A stretch of 64,000 nucleotides of DNA from Phycisphaera sp. (GTDB lineage Bacteria > Planctomycetota > Phycisphaerae > Phycisphaerales > UBA1924): positions 677,205 to 741,204 of the forward strand of contig CP098402.1 of assembly GCA_025916675.1 (NCBI GenBank), read 5' to 3'. Below, one piece after another: positions 42,021 through 50,504 of the stretch. The position numbers were made by a program, and so were the translations under genes. The notes beneath the pieces were generated by a model. The model had not been told where the DNA came from, ran no database searches, and saw nothing but the letters and a program-made list of their open reading frames with translations. Within the stretch, counting starts at the first letter, position 1. Every line of letters begins with the position of its first letter.

Positions 42021-44072
42021 CTACTCGCAACCGGCGTCGAACTCCGTCTGGAAGGCCAGGAAGTCGAAGATGGTGAGGGCACCGTCGCCGTCAAAGTCGA
42101 GCGAGAGATCGCCGGCATCAAAGCCGGTCTGGAAGGCGAGGAAGTCGAAGATGGTGAGCACGCCGTCTGCGTCGATGTCGACGCGGCAGGTGATGCCGGC
42201 CTTGTGGTAGATCTCGCCCTGGAAGCCCGCGGTCCAGACGCCGCCGTCTGGTGAGATCTCGATCTCGGTGGTGGAGGTGAACTCGCCCTGATCGACGGTT
42301 TCTTCGGTCCATGTGCGGCCGCCGTCGGTGGAGTGCATGACGTAGTTGCGGCTGAGGTCGCGGTCGTAGGCGGTGATCCAGATCTCTTCGGGTGAGACGA
42401 CCTTGACGCCCTGGAGGATGGTCTGGGTGGGCAGGCCGAGGTCCATGAACTCCCACGACTGGCCGCCGTCGGCGCTCTTGATGGCATAGCCCCACCAGCC
42501 GACGACCCAGCCGTGGTTCTCGTCGAGGAAGTGCACGTCTTCGACCGAGGCCGAGCCGAATCGCGGGTGGTTGGGGAGCAAACGGTCTTCCCAGGTGTCG
42601 CCGCCGTTGACGGTGCGGAACTGGCGTCCGCCGGGCATCTGCATCCAGCCGTTGTCTTCGTCGATGAACTGGACGCGGATGCCGAAGAAGTCGAGGGCGC
42701 GTGTCCAGTTGAATCCGTCGACGGTGTGGTAGAGGCCGAAGTCTCCGATGACCCAGCCCTCAAATTCCGAGACGAAATCGATGTCTTCGATGTCGAACAG
42801 GGGGGGAAGGCTCGGGGCACCGATCTGCGACCAGAATTGCCCACCGTCGAAGCTCTGGAAGACGACGCCGCCCGCGCCGGCGGCGACAATGACGTCGCGC
42901 GAGACGAAGTCAACGGCGGCCACGTTCTCGTCGCGGCCGAAGATCGGGCCCTCGAGGACGAGGCGCTGGAGGTCCCAGGAGTCTCCGCCGTCTTCGGTGC
43001 GCATGACGTAGTTGCCGCCGGCGGCCATGCCGAAGTCGTCGTCGAACATGTCGAGGTCGGTGACGGTGAAGCCGCCGCCGTTTTGGATCATGTCCCAGTT
43101 GCGTCCGCCGTCGGTTGTGGCCAGGAGGATGCCGCGCGGCCCGGCGGCGTAGCCGTGGAGGTCGTCGGCGAAGTGGAGCTGCCAGGAGTAGGGCAATGTC
43201 CCGACGGCGCCCTGCCGTTTGGTCCACCGGAAGCCGCCATCGTTGGACATCCAGATGGCCCCCTGGCTGGAGATGGCGGCGACGGTGGTCGCGTTGACGC
43301 GTTCCATGTCGACGTCGGGGGCTTCCTCGCCGAAGAAGACGCCGGTCTCGAACCAGGTGATGCCAGCATCGTCGGAGTACCAGATGGTGCTGACGTTCTC
43401 GCCGGCGAGCTCGCTGAAGACCTGGGCGATCACGCGGTCGCCGTCCATGAAGATCACGTCGTTGCTAGTCTTGTCCAGAACCTTGGTCCAGGTGCGTCCG
43501 CCGTCGGTTGTGCGGTAGATGCCCAGGTCTCCGGCACCGGGGCCGACCTGGTCTCCGCTGACGAGGCCGACGGTTTCGCTCTGGAAGTCCATGCCATAGA
43601 CGACCGGACAGTCGGGGTAGCCGCTGCGGACCTCCCAGGTGAGGCCGCCGTCGGTGGATGCGGAGAGGGCGCCGTTGGCACCGATAACGAGGCTGGTCGG
43701 GCTGAACGAAACGACCTCTCGCCAGGAGCCGCCTTCGATGTCGGTCATCTGCTGCCAGGATTCGCCGGCATCGGTGGTTCGGTAGGCACCGTTGTTGTTG
43801 CCGATGACCCAGCCGTTCTGGTCGTCGTGGAAGTGGACGTTGTAGAAGGGGCCGGTGGTGAAGACGCCGGAGAAGATGGTCTCCCAGGTCTCGCCGCCGT
43901 CGCGCGTGCGCATCAGGTTCCGATTGACCCCGCAGATGAAGCCGAGATCAGGATCGATGAAGGCCGCGGCGTAGAGGTCCCTGCCGGTGGGGCTTGGGGC
44001 CTGCTTGATCCAGTCCTGGGCGCTCGCGAGGGGGGCTAGGGCGAGGGCGAGCGTGATGGGGAGGAGTCGCAT
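42021..44072 (-). CDS. Secreted BNR/YCF48-type beta-propeller with GC-type dockerin tail
   Basis: 683 residues. Signal peptide about 1-18 (…APLASAQ). At least a dozen repeats follow the BNR/Asp-box style: TRDGGETWE, TTDAGESWQ, STDGGLTWE, TTDGGRTWT, SNDGGFRWT, TTDGGRNWD, TEDGGDSWD, SADGGQSWE, STDGGRTWT, each with a G-W/F-V/A-G strand between. The pattern resembles YCF48/sortilin propellers, used elsewhere as binding scaffolds or glycosidase-like folds. Tail loops are DIDADGV and DFDGDGA, ending FDAGCE. AGGAACAGAG precedes the ATG. It follows the 44107 gene by 34 bp on the same strand. Confidence 0.9.
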   Translation of the reverse strand: MRLLPITLALALAPLASAQDWIKQAPSPTGRDLYAAAFIDPDLGFICGVNRNLMRTRDGGETWETIFSGVFTTGPFYNVHFHDDQNGWVIGNNNGAYRTTDAGESWQQMTDIEGGSWREVVSFSPTSLVIGANGALSASTDGGLTWEVRSGYPDCPVVYGMDFQSETVGLVSGDQVGPGAGDLGIYRTTDGGRTWTKVLDKTSNDVIFMDGDRVIAQVFSELAGENVSTIWYSDDAGITWFETGVFFGEEAPDVDMERVNATTVAAISSQGAIWMSNDGGFRWTKRQGAVGTLPYSWQLHFADDLHGYAAGPRGILLATTDGGRNWDMIQNGGGFTVTDLDMFDDDFGMAAGGNYVMRTEDGGDSWDLQRLVLEGPIFGRDENVAAVDFVSRDVIVAAGAGGVVFQSFDGGQFWSQIGAPSLPPLFDIEDIDFVSEFEGWVIGDFGLYHTVDGFNWTRALDFFGIRVQFIDEDNGWMQMPGGRQFRTVNGGDTWEDRLLPNHPRFGSASVEDVHFLDENHGWVVGWWGYAIKSADGGQSWEFMDLGLPTQTILQGVKVVSPEEIWITAYDRDLSRNYVMHSTDGGRTWTEETVDQGEFTSTTEIEISPDGGVWTAGFQGEIYHKAGITCRVDIDADGVLTIFDFLAFQTGFDAGDLSLDFDGDGALTIFDFLAFQTEFDAGCE

Positions 44073-44106
44073 TTCTCTGTTCCTGTTCTCGTGGTTGTCT
44101 TGGGAT

Positions 44107-45639
44107 TTACGGACAGCCGGCGTCGAACTCGGTTTGGAACGCCAGGAAGTCGAAGATGGTCAGGCTGCCATCGCCGTCGAAGTCGGCCGCGGGGTCGCCG
44201 GCGTCGAAGGCTGTCTGGAAGGCGAGGAAGTCGAAGATGGTGAGGGCACCATCACCGTCGAAATCGGCGCGGCAGCGGGTGCCGCCGAAGGCGGGCATCT
44301 TCCAGGCGCCCATGCCGGTCTGGCCCGTGGTGGCGTCGGAGAGGTAGCTGGTGACGTAGAAGTTGTCGGCGTTGTCGAGATGCACGGTGCCGGCGGGGAC
44401 CTCCTGGGAGACGCGGCGTTCGAGCTCGAAGCCGGAGTCCTTATCCAGGTGGAAGAGGATGGTGTGGCGGCTGTAGGGCGGGGAGTTGGTGGCACCAAGC
44501 ATGAGTAGGTTGCCGGCGGTGTCGATGACGAGGTCGCTCGGGGCGTCGGAGCAGCCGCGGCAGGTGGCGCCGTAGTCAAAGTCCCAGAGGAACGCGCCGC
44601 TGCCGGCATCGCGCTTGACGGCATAGATGACGTCGTTGAAGTTGCTGCGATTGCCGTCGAGGTCGGCCGTGCCAGCGAGGTAGACGCCGCCCCGGCCATC
44701 GAGGACGATATGGCGGGCGCTATCGCGGATGCCGTGGCTGTCGTAGGCACGCCAGATCTCGCCACCGGTCCGGCCGTCGACCTTGACGGTGAAGAACTTG
44801 TTGGTGAGGTCGATGCCCACGCCGGTGATGTAGATGTCGCCGTCGTCGTCGACGACGAACTCGGTGGCGTACTCGCCGCCGCGGGTGCCGTAGTTGTTGA
44901 GCCAGATAAGGTCGCCATTGGACGCGTCGTACTTCGCGAGCACGTAGTCGGGCTGGAGGTCGCTCATGACGCCGTAGTGCCGCACGATCAGCGAGCCGTC
45001 GCCCTCGAGGTGCACCTGGTCGACGTGGTCGCTCGAGTACGGCGAGTGGGCGGGGCCGTCGTAGGTCGTGACCCAGTTGGTGGTGCCATCGGGGTTCAGC
45101 CCCACCAGCAGCGAGTCGGCGCCGTCGCCGTTGGTCCCGCCGCCGAAGATGACCGAACCGTCGGCCCCGGCGACGAGTTCGTAGGCACCCTCGGCAATGC
45201 CGGGGCGGCTGTGGTAGATGGTGTCGTTGAGGATCGAGCCGGAGGAGGGATCGAACTCGAGCACGAGGGCCTGGGCGTGCTTGCTGGCGGCGGGCGTGTT
45301 GCCGCTGGCGAAGACCTGGCCGGTGGGCGCGACGGTAATGGAGCGGCCCTGATCGTGCCAGTCCCCCGGCCCGTTGTACTGCTCGACCCAGAGCACGCTG
45401 CCGTCGGCGTCGATGGCCGCGGCGACGAGGTCGGTGTTGAAGGACGGGCCGTTGGTGCCCACGAGGTAGACCCGCCCGGCGACCGGGTCGAGGTCGGCGT
45501 CGGCGAGCCCGCTGGCCAGGTGGGTGCCGGTGTCGACGATGGTGAGCCAGTCGTAGTCGATGTCCTGCGCGTCAGCCGCGGTTGGCAGGGCGAGTGCCAG
45601 GCCGCAGGCGATCATCAGTTGTGGCGTCCGGTATCGCAT
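44107..45639 (-). CDS. Secreted beta-propeller protein (SBBP-like repeats) with GC-type dockerin tail
   Basis: 510 residues. AAGGAG eight nt before ATG 45639 and a signal peptide (about 1-24, ending TAADAQ) set the start. The body alternates DxDGSVLWVEQYNGPG, NPDGTTNWVTTYDGPA, DASNGDLIWLNNYGTRGG and similar 'D-x-x-G-x-x-x-W' strands with VDDDGDIYITG or LDGRGGVYLAG strands, as in SBBP/beta-propeller repeat proteins. A CRGC motif near residue 379 may be a disulfide or metal site. The tail has two DFDGDG loops and ends FDAGCP. Probably cotranscribed with 42021. Confidence 0.88.
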   Translation of the reverse strand: MRYRTPQLMIACGLALALPTAADAQDIDYDWLTIVDTGTHLASGLADADLDPVAGRVYLVGTNGPSFNTDLVAAAIDADGSVLWVEQYNGPGDWHDQGRSITVAPTGQVFASGNTPAASKHAQALVLEFDPSSGSILNDTIYHSRPGIAEGAYELVAGADGSVIFGGGTNGDGADSLLVGLNPDGTTNWVTTYDGPAHSPYSSDHVDQVHLEGDGSLIVRHYGVMSDLQPDYVLAKYDASNGDLIWLNNYGTRGGEYATEFVVDDDGDIYITGVGIDLTNKFFTVKVDGRTGGEIWRAYDSHGIRDSARHIVLDGRGGVYLAGTADLDGNRSNFNDVIYAVKRDAGSGAFLWDFDYGATCRGCSDAPSDLVIDTAGNLLMLGATNSPPYSRHTILFHLDKDSGFELERRVSQEVPAGTVHLDNADNFYVTSYLSDATTGQTGMGAWKMPAFGGTRCRADFDGDGALTIFDFLAFQTAFDAGDPAADFDGDGSLTIFDFLAFQTEFDAGCP

Positions 45640-45812
45640 CGTGTGTTCTCCTTGTCGATAGGGCATAGCGAGGCGCATGCCGGTGCGTGACCGGGCGCGC
45701 GGCTTGCACACGGGCACCCAGGGCGTGTAGCAGGGTTTTGACAGGCTCGTGGTGGCCGGTATGCGGCCGCTGGTGGCCGATGGTGTTTGGTTGCGGGCTG
45801 TTCGGCGCGCTG

Positions 45813-47168
45813 CTAGGGGCAGCCGGCGTCGAAGGCGTTCTGGAAGGCGAGGAAGTCGAAGATGGTCAGCGCGCCGTCGCTGTCGAAGTCGGCGGCAAGG
45901 TCGCCCGTGTCGAAGAGGTTCTGGAACGCCAGGAAGTCGAAGATCGTGAGCTCGCCGTCGCCGTCGAGGTCGGCCTGGCAGGCGATCAGGTCAAAGACAT
46001 AGGCCGAACCGGATTCGGTGCCCGCGTCGTCGTCGCCCCACGTCCCGGCGATGGCCGAGCTGTCGGAGATGGCCACGGAGCTGCCTAAGAAGTCGAACTC
46101 CTCGGCGTCGGACGCGGTGAGCTTAAACAACTGCTCGCCCGTGGTCGTGTCGAAGATGTAGGCCGAGCCGCTGCTGAGGCCCGAGTCGTCGTCCTGAAAA
46201 GACCCAACGATGGCGGTGGTGCCGGAGATGGCGACGGAGGAGCCGAACCAGTCTTCCCTGTCGGCGTCGGACGCGGTGAGCTTGAAGAGCTCCTGGCCGG
46301 TCGTCGTATCGAAGATGTAGGCAGAGCCGGATTGGGAGCCCCCCTCGCCATCTCGGAATGCCCCAATGACGGCGGTGGTGCCGGAGATGGCCACGGAGAT
46401 ACCGAAGGAATCGAACGGCGCGGCGTCGGACGCGGTGAGCTTGAAGAACTGCTGGCCGGTCGTTGCGTTAAAGAGGTAGGCAGAGCCGGACTGCGAGCCC
46501 GCGTCGTCGTTGCGATAGGCCCCGACGATTGCGACGGGGCCGGAGATGGCCACCGAGGCGCCGAAGAAGTCGTCCGCCGCGGCATCCCTCGCGGTCAGCT
46601 CGAAGAGCTGCTGGCCGGTGGTCGTGTCGAAGATGTAGGCCGAGCCGGTCGAGCTGGCGACGCCAGCCGCCCCGACGATGGCGAGGGTGCCCGAGATGTC
46701 CACGGAGAAACCGAACTGGTCCAGGGCGGCGGCGTCGGACGCGGTGAGCTTGAACAGCTCCTGGCCGGTTGCCGCGTCGAAGAGGTAGGCAGAGCCCGAG
46801 CGGGAGCCCGCGTCGTCGCTCTCGTATGCCCCGACGATGGCGGTGGTGCCGGAGATGGCCACGGAGTTGCCGAACGAGTCGAACGCCTGCGCGTCGGACG
46901 AGGTGAGCTTGAACAGTTCCTCGCCGGTCGTGAGGTCCAGGATGTACGCGGATCCCGCGCCCGGGCCCCCGTCTTCGTCGAGCGATGCCCCAGCGATCAC
47001 GGTTGTGCCGCTGATGGCCACGGATCGGCCGAACTGGTCCCCGTCTTCGGCATCGGATGCGGTGAGCTTGGAGTCCTCATTGAGCGTCTGGGCGGAGGCG
47101 GAGATTGCGGCGAGAGTCGGCAGGGCCACAGCGGCCAGAACGATCAGGGGGCGGGCTGTCTGTTGCAT
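45813..47168 (-). CDS. Secreted FG-GAP repeat protein with GC-type dockerin tail
   Basis: 451 residues. GAGGTGAG before ATG 47168 and a signal peptide (about 1-26, ending SASAQ) set the start. Eight repeats of about 46-47 residues follow: KLTASDAx(2-4)FG-SVAISGTTAIVGA, a D/E-rich turn, then SGSAYIFDTTTGQELF. The units are near-identical, implying recent internal duplication; DNA repeats of about 140 bp are visible. The tail has DLDGDGE and DFDSDGA loops and ends FDAGCP. The second loop has Ser in place of Gly. A good promoter lies 65 bp upstream. Confidence 0.9.
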   Translation of the reverse strand: MQQTARPLIVLAAVALPTLAAISASAQTLNEDSKLTASDAEDGDQFGRSVAISGTTVIAGASLDEDGGPGAGSAYILDLTTGEELFKLTSSDAQAFDSFGNSVAISGTTAIVGAYESDDAGSRSGSAYLFDAATGQELFKLTASDAAALDQFGFSVDISGTLAIVGAAGVASSTGSAYIFDTTTGQQLFELTARDAAADDFFGASVAISGPVAIVGAYRNDDAGSQSGSAYLFNATTGQQFFKLTASDAAPFDSFGISVAISGTTAVIGAFRDGEGGSQSGSAYIFDTTTGQELFKLTASDADREDWFGSSVAISGTTAIVGSFQDDDSGLSSGSAYIFDTTTGEQLFKLTASDAEEFDFLGSSVAISDSSAIAGTWGDDDAGTESGSAYVFDLIACQADLDGDGELTIFDFLAFQNLFDTGDLAADFDSDGALTIFDFLAFQNAFDAGCP

Positions 47169-47232
47169 GATGGTTCTCACCTCTGTGTGGGGCAGGCGCA
47201 CGCCGGCCCTGGCGGGCTCGGCCTGGCTCGCC

Positions 47233-47261
47233 AGTGTACAGGAAAGTGACGGTTTTCGCAA
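47233..47261 (-). promoter_or_regulatory. Promoter of the 45813 FG-GAP gene
   Basis: On the minus strand TTGCGA (47261-47256), 17 bp, then TACACT (47238-47233). It predicts a ~60-nt leader with a ribosome site, unlike the leaderless genes, yet uses the same TAC-N2-T type of -10. Confidence 0.6.
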
Positions 47262-47378
47262 GGTTTTATTGGCCGACGCGGATGACCTGGTGGCCACCGC
47301 ACCCCAAGCCCAAGCCTCCCAAGCCCACCCATGCTCGCCAAGTTCGCTTGCCAGACTAGCCCACGAGGCCCGAAAACC

Positions 47379-47399
47379 TCAGGGGCAGCCGGCGTCGAA
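47379..47399 (-). pseudogene. Relic of a GC-type dockerin tail
   Basis: On the minus strand the last seven codons read F-D-A-G-C-P-stop. Eighteen bases here are identical to the end of the 45813 gene. Nothing upstream resembles the rest of the tail, only a CA/CG-rich stretch, so this looks like the eroded or recombined 3' end of a former surface-protein gene. Confidence 0.5.
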
Positions 47400-47451
47400 C
47401 GTGCACGCACGCCCGAAAGCACCACACACGCACCCGTGCCCGCGCACGCGC

Positions 47452-47477
47452 ACGAGAAAGCGGGCCCCGGGGCCCGC
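47452..47477 (-). terminator. Terminator-like palindrome after the 47513 gene
   Basis: GCGGGCCCC/GGGGCCCGC (47460-47477) is a perfect 18-bp palindrome; on the minus strand it is followed by TTTCTC. With no loop bases the hairpin must open in the centre, but the position 36 bp past the stop fits termination. Confidence 0.5.
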
Positions 47478-47512
47478 ATGGTGTGTGAGTTGTGAACGAA
47501 CGGGCCCGCCCG

Positions 47513-48202
47513 CTAGGCCGCCTGGCCCGCCTGGCCGTCCCCGGGCATGGCGATGATCGTCGCCTGGTTGCCCGCGCCGAAACGCACGGCGAACAGGGCG
47601 GGGGCCCCGTTCTTGGTGGCCGTCTCGGCGGTGATGCGGTAGGTCGCCACGCCGGTGCCCTCGGGGATGCCCGAGTCGGTGAAGCGGCGCTCCTTGGCGT
47701 TGACGACGAACAGGAACGGCTCGCCCTGCCCGGCGCCAAGCCGCCGCTCGACGCGGTAGATGGCCTCGCCGGTGCGGGGCGGGTTGGGGCACTTGAAGCC
47801 CAGGGTGATGGCCCCGTCCTGGAGCAGCTCGACCCTGAAATCGGTGGGCGTGCCGGGGGCCGGCCGCGGCGCGCGATCGGCCGGGGCCGGGATGCCCGCG
47901 GCCTGGTAGACGAGCGCCGGCTCGGCCGAGCCGCGCGCGAAGGCGCGGACCTTGGCCACCAGCACCGAGGCGTCGTCGAGCATCGACTCGATGCCGCTGG
48001 AGTAGGCTTCCGAAGCGCCGAGCCAGGCCGTCCGGGCCGCGTCGAAGGACGACTTGCGGTCCTGGGCCTGCTGGACCAATGCGGCCATGTTCGCCACTTC
48101 GGTGGCGTCGAGCCCCACGGCGGCGGGGTCGGCCGACCACAGGGTGGCGTGCTCGTCGCACCAGTCCAGGGCGGCGTCGTTGGTTCGTGGGATGGTGCTC
48201 AT
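47513..48202 (-). CDS. Hypothetical protein with possible C-terminal fibronectin type III-like domain
   Basis: 229 residues, no signal peptide. Residues 1 to about 95 are helical (ALVQQAQDRKSSFDAARTAWLGASEAYSSGI, key AALVQQAQDRKSSFDAART). A Pro-rich linker (about 100-120) leads to a beta-rich domain (about 120-220): DFRVELLQDGAITLGFKCPN, IYRVERRLGAG, GVATYRITAETATKNG, a strand pattern like fibronectin type III. I do not recognise a named family. ATG 48202 overlaps the stop of a doubtful upstream frame. It lies in a low-conservation stretch next to tandem repeats. Confidence 0.65.
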   Translation of the reverse strand: MSTIPRTNDAALDWCDEHATLWSADPAAVGLDATEVANMAALVQQAQDRKSSFDAARTAWLGASEAYSSGIESMLDDASVLVAKVRAFARGSAEPALVYQAAGIPAPADRAPRPAPGTPTDFRVELLQDGAITLGFKCPNPPRTGEAIYRVERRLGAGQGEPFLFVVNAKERRFTDSGIPEGTGVATYRITAETATKNGAPALFAVRFGAGNQATIIAMPGDGQAGQAA

Positions 48203-48918
48203 GACGCACCCCCGTTCTTATATTCGGCGCGGTCCGCGGCCGCGTCGGGATGCGAGAGGGTGGAGCCGGCGCGTGCGGTGGTCGCCGGCGTTCCGAAAGC
48301 AGAAGCGGTGTGCATTGCGTTGCACTCCAAGGCCACCGCGCCCGATTCCCCACGGCCCGCGACCCGTTTCTTGTGGGGCCCCGGTTCTTCCTTTGAACGC
48401 GGGATCCGCCTTGTATTCGCGGGCGGCGTCGCCCGCCCGGCCCGATATCCCCGGGCCGGTCCGAAAAGAACTTCGGGAGGATCAGAGGACGACTTCAATG
48501 GGATCCAAGATTTTTCGTCGGCGTTTTTCGGACCCGTCTCGGCCCGGGCCAGAAACCCCGCTGGTACGCTCCCAGGGCGGTTTGGGGCCCCGTTCCGGGT
48601 CCGATCACACGAGTACAGGAGACACAAACTCATGAACTGGAGTCTCGCACTCATGAGTTCTCGTCCCGCGATCATGAGTTGGAGACCCCCGATCCTGAGC
48701 CCGAGCCCCGCGCTCCTGAGTTGGAGGCCCGCGCACAAGAGTGTCCACCCCCCGCTCATGGGTTTACCGCTCGCGCTCATGAGGCCGAGGCTCGCGCTCA
48801 CGAGTTGGAGGCCCCCCGGCACGACCGGCGCGGCGCGGGCGTCCCCCCGTCCGAGCCGCGTGCGTGAGCACGCGTGCCAGCGACAGCACGGTGACCTGGC
48901 TTTCGCGAATGGACCGCT
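48203..48918. other. 716-bp region with tandem repeats, no certain gene
   Basis: Contains the 21-bp tandem repeat (48631-48840) and an 8-bp inverted repeat CCGGCCCG (48437-48444)/CGGGCCGG (48452-48459). Minus-strand frame 48199-48822 (207 codons, GTG start) overlaps the next ATG by four bases, and plus-strand ATG 48632 has AGGAG upstream, but neither has convincing composition. Confidence 0.5.
48631..48840. repeat. 21-bp tandem repeat, about ten copies in exact phase
   Basis: Units begin at 48631, 48652, 48673, 48694, 48715, 48736, 48757, 48778, 48799 and 48820. The rough consensus is CATGAGTTGGAGGCCCGCGCT. Copies have diverged by substitution but no insertion or deletion breaks the 21-base step. 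In three frames the unit encodes a heptapeptide: R-A-H-E-L-E-A or M-S-W-R-P-A-L on the plus strand and G-L-Q-L-M-S-A on the minus strand. Confidence 0.8.
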
Positions 48919-49446
48919 CTACTGGCCCGCGGTCTCGTCCGCCGCCGCGCCCTCGTCGGCCGGCTGCCCTGCCGTGGCGGTCGCGTCGGCCTTGAACCAG
49001 CCGCCAAAGCGGATGCACACCTTGGCCGTCCCCCGAATGCTGGCGACCAGCGTGCCGACGGCGGAGCCGGCGAGGTCCTTCACCGCCGCGGTGAGATCGT
49101 CGAGTGCGCCAGCATGGACGGATAAGCGACTGACCTGCCAGCCATCGGGCGACTTGATCTTGATGTGCTCGATGCGTGTGCGTACGCGGTCGTCGGCGTC
49201 GGACATCGCCTTGTCGGCGATCTCTCGGATGTCTCGCGCTCGGGTCGTCGGCACCGTCGGCTCGGGCGGGTGCTCGGCGGGCTCGCCGTCGAGTCCGAGT
49301 TCCCGCATCCGCTTCTGGGCGTGGTAGGCGATCGCTTTCAGCCGGCGGATCTCATCCGGATCGCTCGGCGTCGATCCGTCGTCGTTGTCCTTGGGCCCCA
49401 GCAGGAACTCGTTGAACTCGCCGTCGCTCGGTAGGTGCTCGCTCAT
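48919..49446 (-). CDS. Hypothetical protein in operon with dsRBD protein
   Basis: 175 residues. It is acidic at the N-terminus, then RRLKAIAYHAQKRMRELGLDG (about 33-53), a Pro-rich linker and a helical C-terminal half (ARDIREIADKAMSDADDRVR, LTAAVKDLAGSAVGTLVASIRG). No signal peptide, no motif that I know. ATG 49446 overlaps the TGA of the 49443 gene (ATGA), so the two are coupled and perhaps act together. The last 20 residues are Ala/Glu/Thr-rich. Confidence 0.65.
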   Translation of the reverse strand: MSEHLPSDGEFNEFLLGPKDNDDGSTPSDPDEIRRLKAIAYHAQKRMRELGLDGEPAEHPPEPTVPTTRARDIREIADKAMSDADDRVRTRIEHIKIKSPDGWQVSRLSVHAGALDDLTAAVKDLAGSAVGTLVASIRGTAKVCIRFGGWFKADATATAGQPADEGAAADETAGQ

Positions 49447-50474
49447 CGCCCACCCCCGGCTTCCACGCAACCGGGATCGCCCACGCCGATGGGCAACTCG
49501 TCCTCGTCGAGAACGGGCGCGGCCGAGGCGTCGTCAAGGATGCGCAGCCCGTTGCCGCCCATCGCCACGTGCAGGGCGCTCATCTCGGCGAACAGGCGGG
49601 CGACGCGTTGGTTGAATTCCTTGGACGCTTGCTCGTCCATGCCCGGCGGCGTCTGGATCTCGATCTTCAAAGATGGCGGCGCGGGGGCTGTGGCTTCTTC
49701 TATTGACCAACCCTCGGGCGCGCCTTCGGGCCACATCGGGCCGAAGAACTCGGGGGGAACGGGGGTGTCGTCGGTCCAGTGCTCGGCTTGGCTGGTGCGG
49801 AGGAGGAGGTCGTAGTCATGGCGGATGGCAGCGGTGGCGTCGCCAACACCTCGAGCAGCGTACGCGACCGCACGGATAACCGCGACTGCGGCTTGGTCAT
49901 CATCAGCAGCATTCGCAGCCGCAGCCGCAGCTGCCGCATATGCCGCTGCTTCTGCTGGAGCGACATCGGTTCCACCAGCGGAAACATCTCTAGCATTCTG
50001 CAATGCGGTTCCATGTGCGGCGCTACTTAGCTGTATGAAATCAGTATCGCCATAGCGCGTTGGGTGTGCAGCAAATCGCTCAGCGAATCGGATGGCTTCA
50101 ATGACTGAATCTACTTGTTTACGAGTCGCCTTGCGCCATGTTGCCTCAAAGAGCGGCTGCACTCGTCGAGCGCAACGTGCTGCGAAAGCGACTCGCGCGA
50201 GTAGAGACAGCTTGTAAATCTCGTCTCCGGTTGGAACTTCATTCAAAGGTTCGAGCCCGAGCTCGCGCAAAGCCTCGTGCGCAGCATGTTGTTCCGCCCG
50301 CTCCTTGGACTGACCCCATTGCGCAGGATAGAGGTGTCCGGCAAACTCCGCGGCAACCTTGAAGCTCTTGGCGTGATCGGGACCCTGCTCATCAATAATG
50401 TGGTAGTGGGGAGTGACGCCGAATTGCTGCTGGGCATGCTGCTGCAGCAAACTCTTGAAGTTCTTCTCACGCAT
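49443..50474 (-). CDS. Stand-alone double-stranded RNA-binding domain protein
   Basis: 343 residues. Residues about 5-75 match a dsRNA-binding domain: NFKSLLQQHAQQQFG (helix 1), YHIIDEQGPDHAKSFKVAAEF (strand loop GPDHAKSFKV) and QWGQSKERAEQHAAHEAL (helix 2, with the SK-x2-AE-x3-A signature). No RNase III or adenosine-deaminase domain follows. The middle (about 110-225) is Ala-rich and helical, with A/AA periodicity ending in HDYDLLLR, a style frequent in planctomycete proteins. The C-terminal part has PPSLKIEIQTPPGMDEQASK. Base composition of its 5' part is about 54% G+C, lower than neighbours. Ligand (host or foreign dsRNA) is unknown. Confidence 0.78.
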   Translation of the reverse strand: MREKNFKSLLQQHAQQQFGVTPHYHIIDEQGPDHAKSFKVAAEFAGHLYPAQWGQSKERAEQHAAHEALRELGLEPLNEVPTGDEIYKLSLLARVAFAARCARRVQPLFEATWRKATRKQVDSVIEAIRFAERFAAHPTRYGDTDFIQLSSAAHGTALQNARDVSAGGTDVAPAEAAAYAAAAAAAANAADDDQAAVAVIRAVAYAARGVGDATAAIRHDYDLLLRTSQAEHWTDDTPVPPEFFGPMWPEGAPEGWSIEEATAPAPPSLKIEIQTPPGMDEQASKEFNQRVARLFAEMSALHVAMGGNGLRILDDASAAPVLDEDELPIGVGDPGCVEAGGGR

Positions 50475-50504
50475 ACCTGATATTAGCGGGCTCTCCCTGT
50501 CACT

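Larger units (their letters stand above)
47169..47512. other. 344-bp region upstream of the FG-GAP gene
   Basis: Holds the 45813 promoter (47233-47261), the dockerin-tail relic (47379-47399), a purine/pyrimidine-alternating CG/CA stretch at 47400-47455, and the terminator of the 47513 gene. No intact gene. Confidence 0.5.

Noticed and set aside
42513-44039. 508-codon plus-strand frame across the BNR protein
   Set aside because: Antisense to Asp-box repeats; the repetitive look comes from the real gene.
38178-47168. Polysaccharide-degradation locus or cellulosome
   Set aside because: Dockerin-like tails suggest it, but no cohesin, glycosidase, SusC/D or transporter is present.
48199-48822. 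207-codon minus-strand frame overlapping the next ATG by four bases
   Set aside because: The ATGA overlap is tempting, but the start is an unsupported GTG inside the tandem repeat and the composition (many Arg, Ser, Cys, Pro without pattern) is not gene-like.
48631-48840. Possible CRISPR array
   Set aside because: Repeats are contiguous 21-bp units with no spacers and there are no cas genes.
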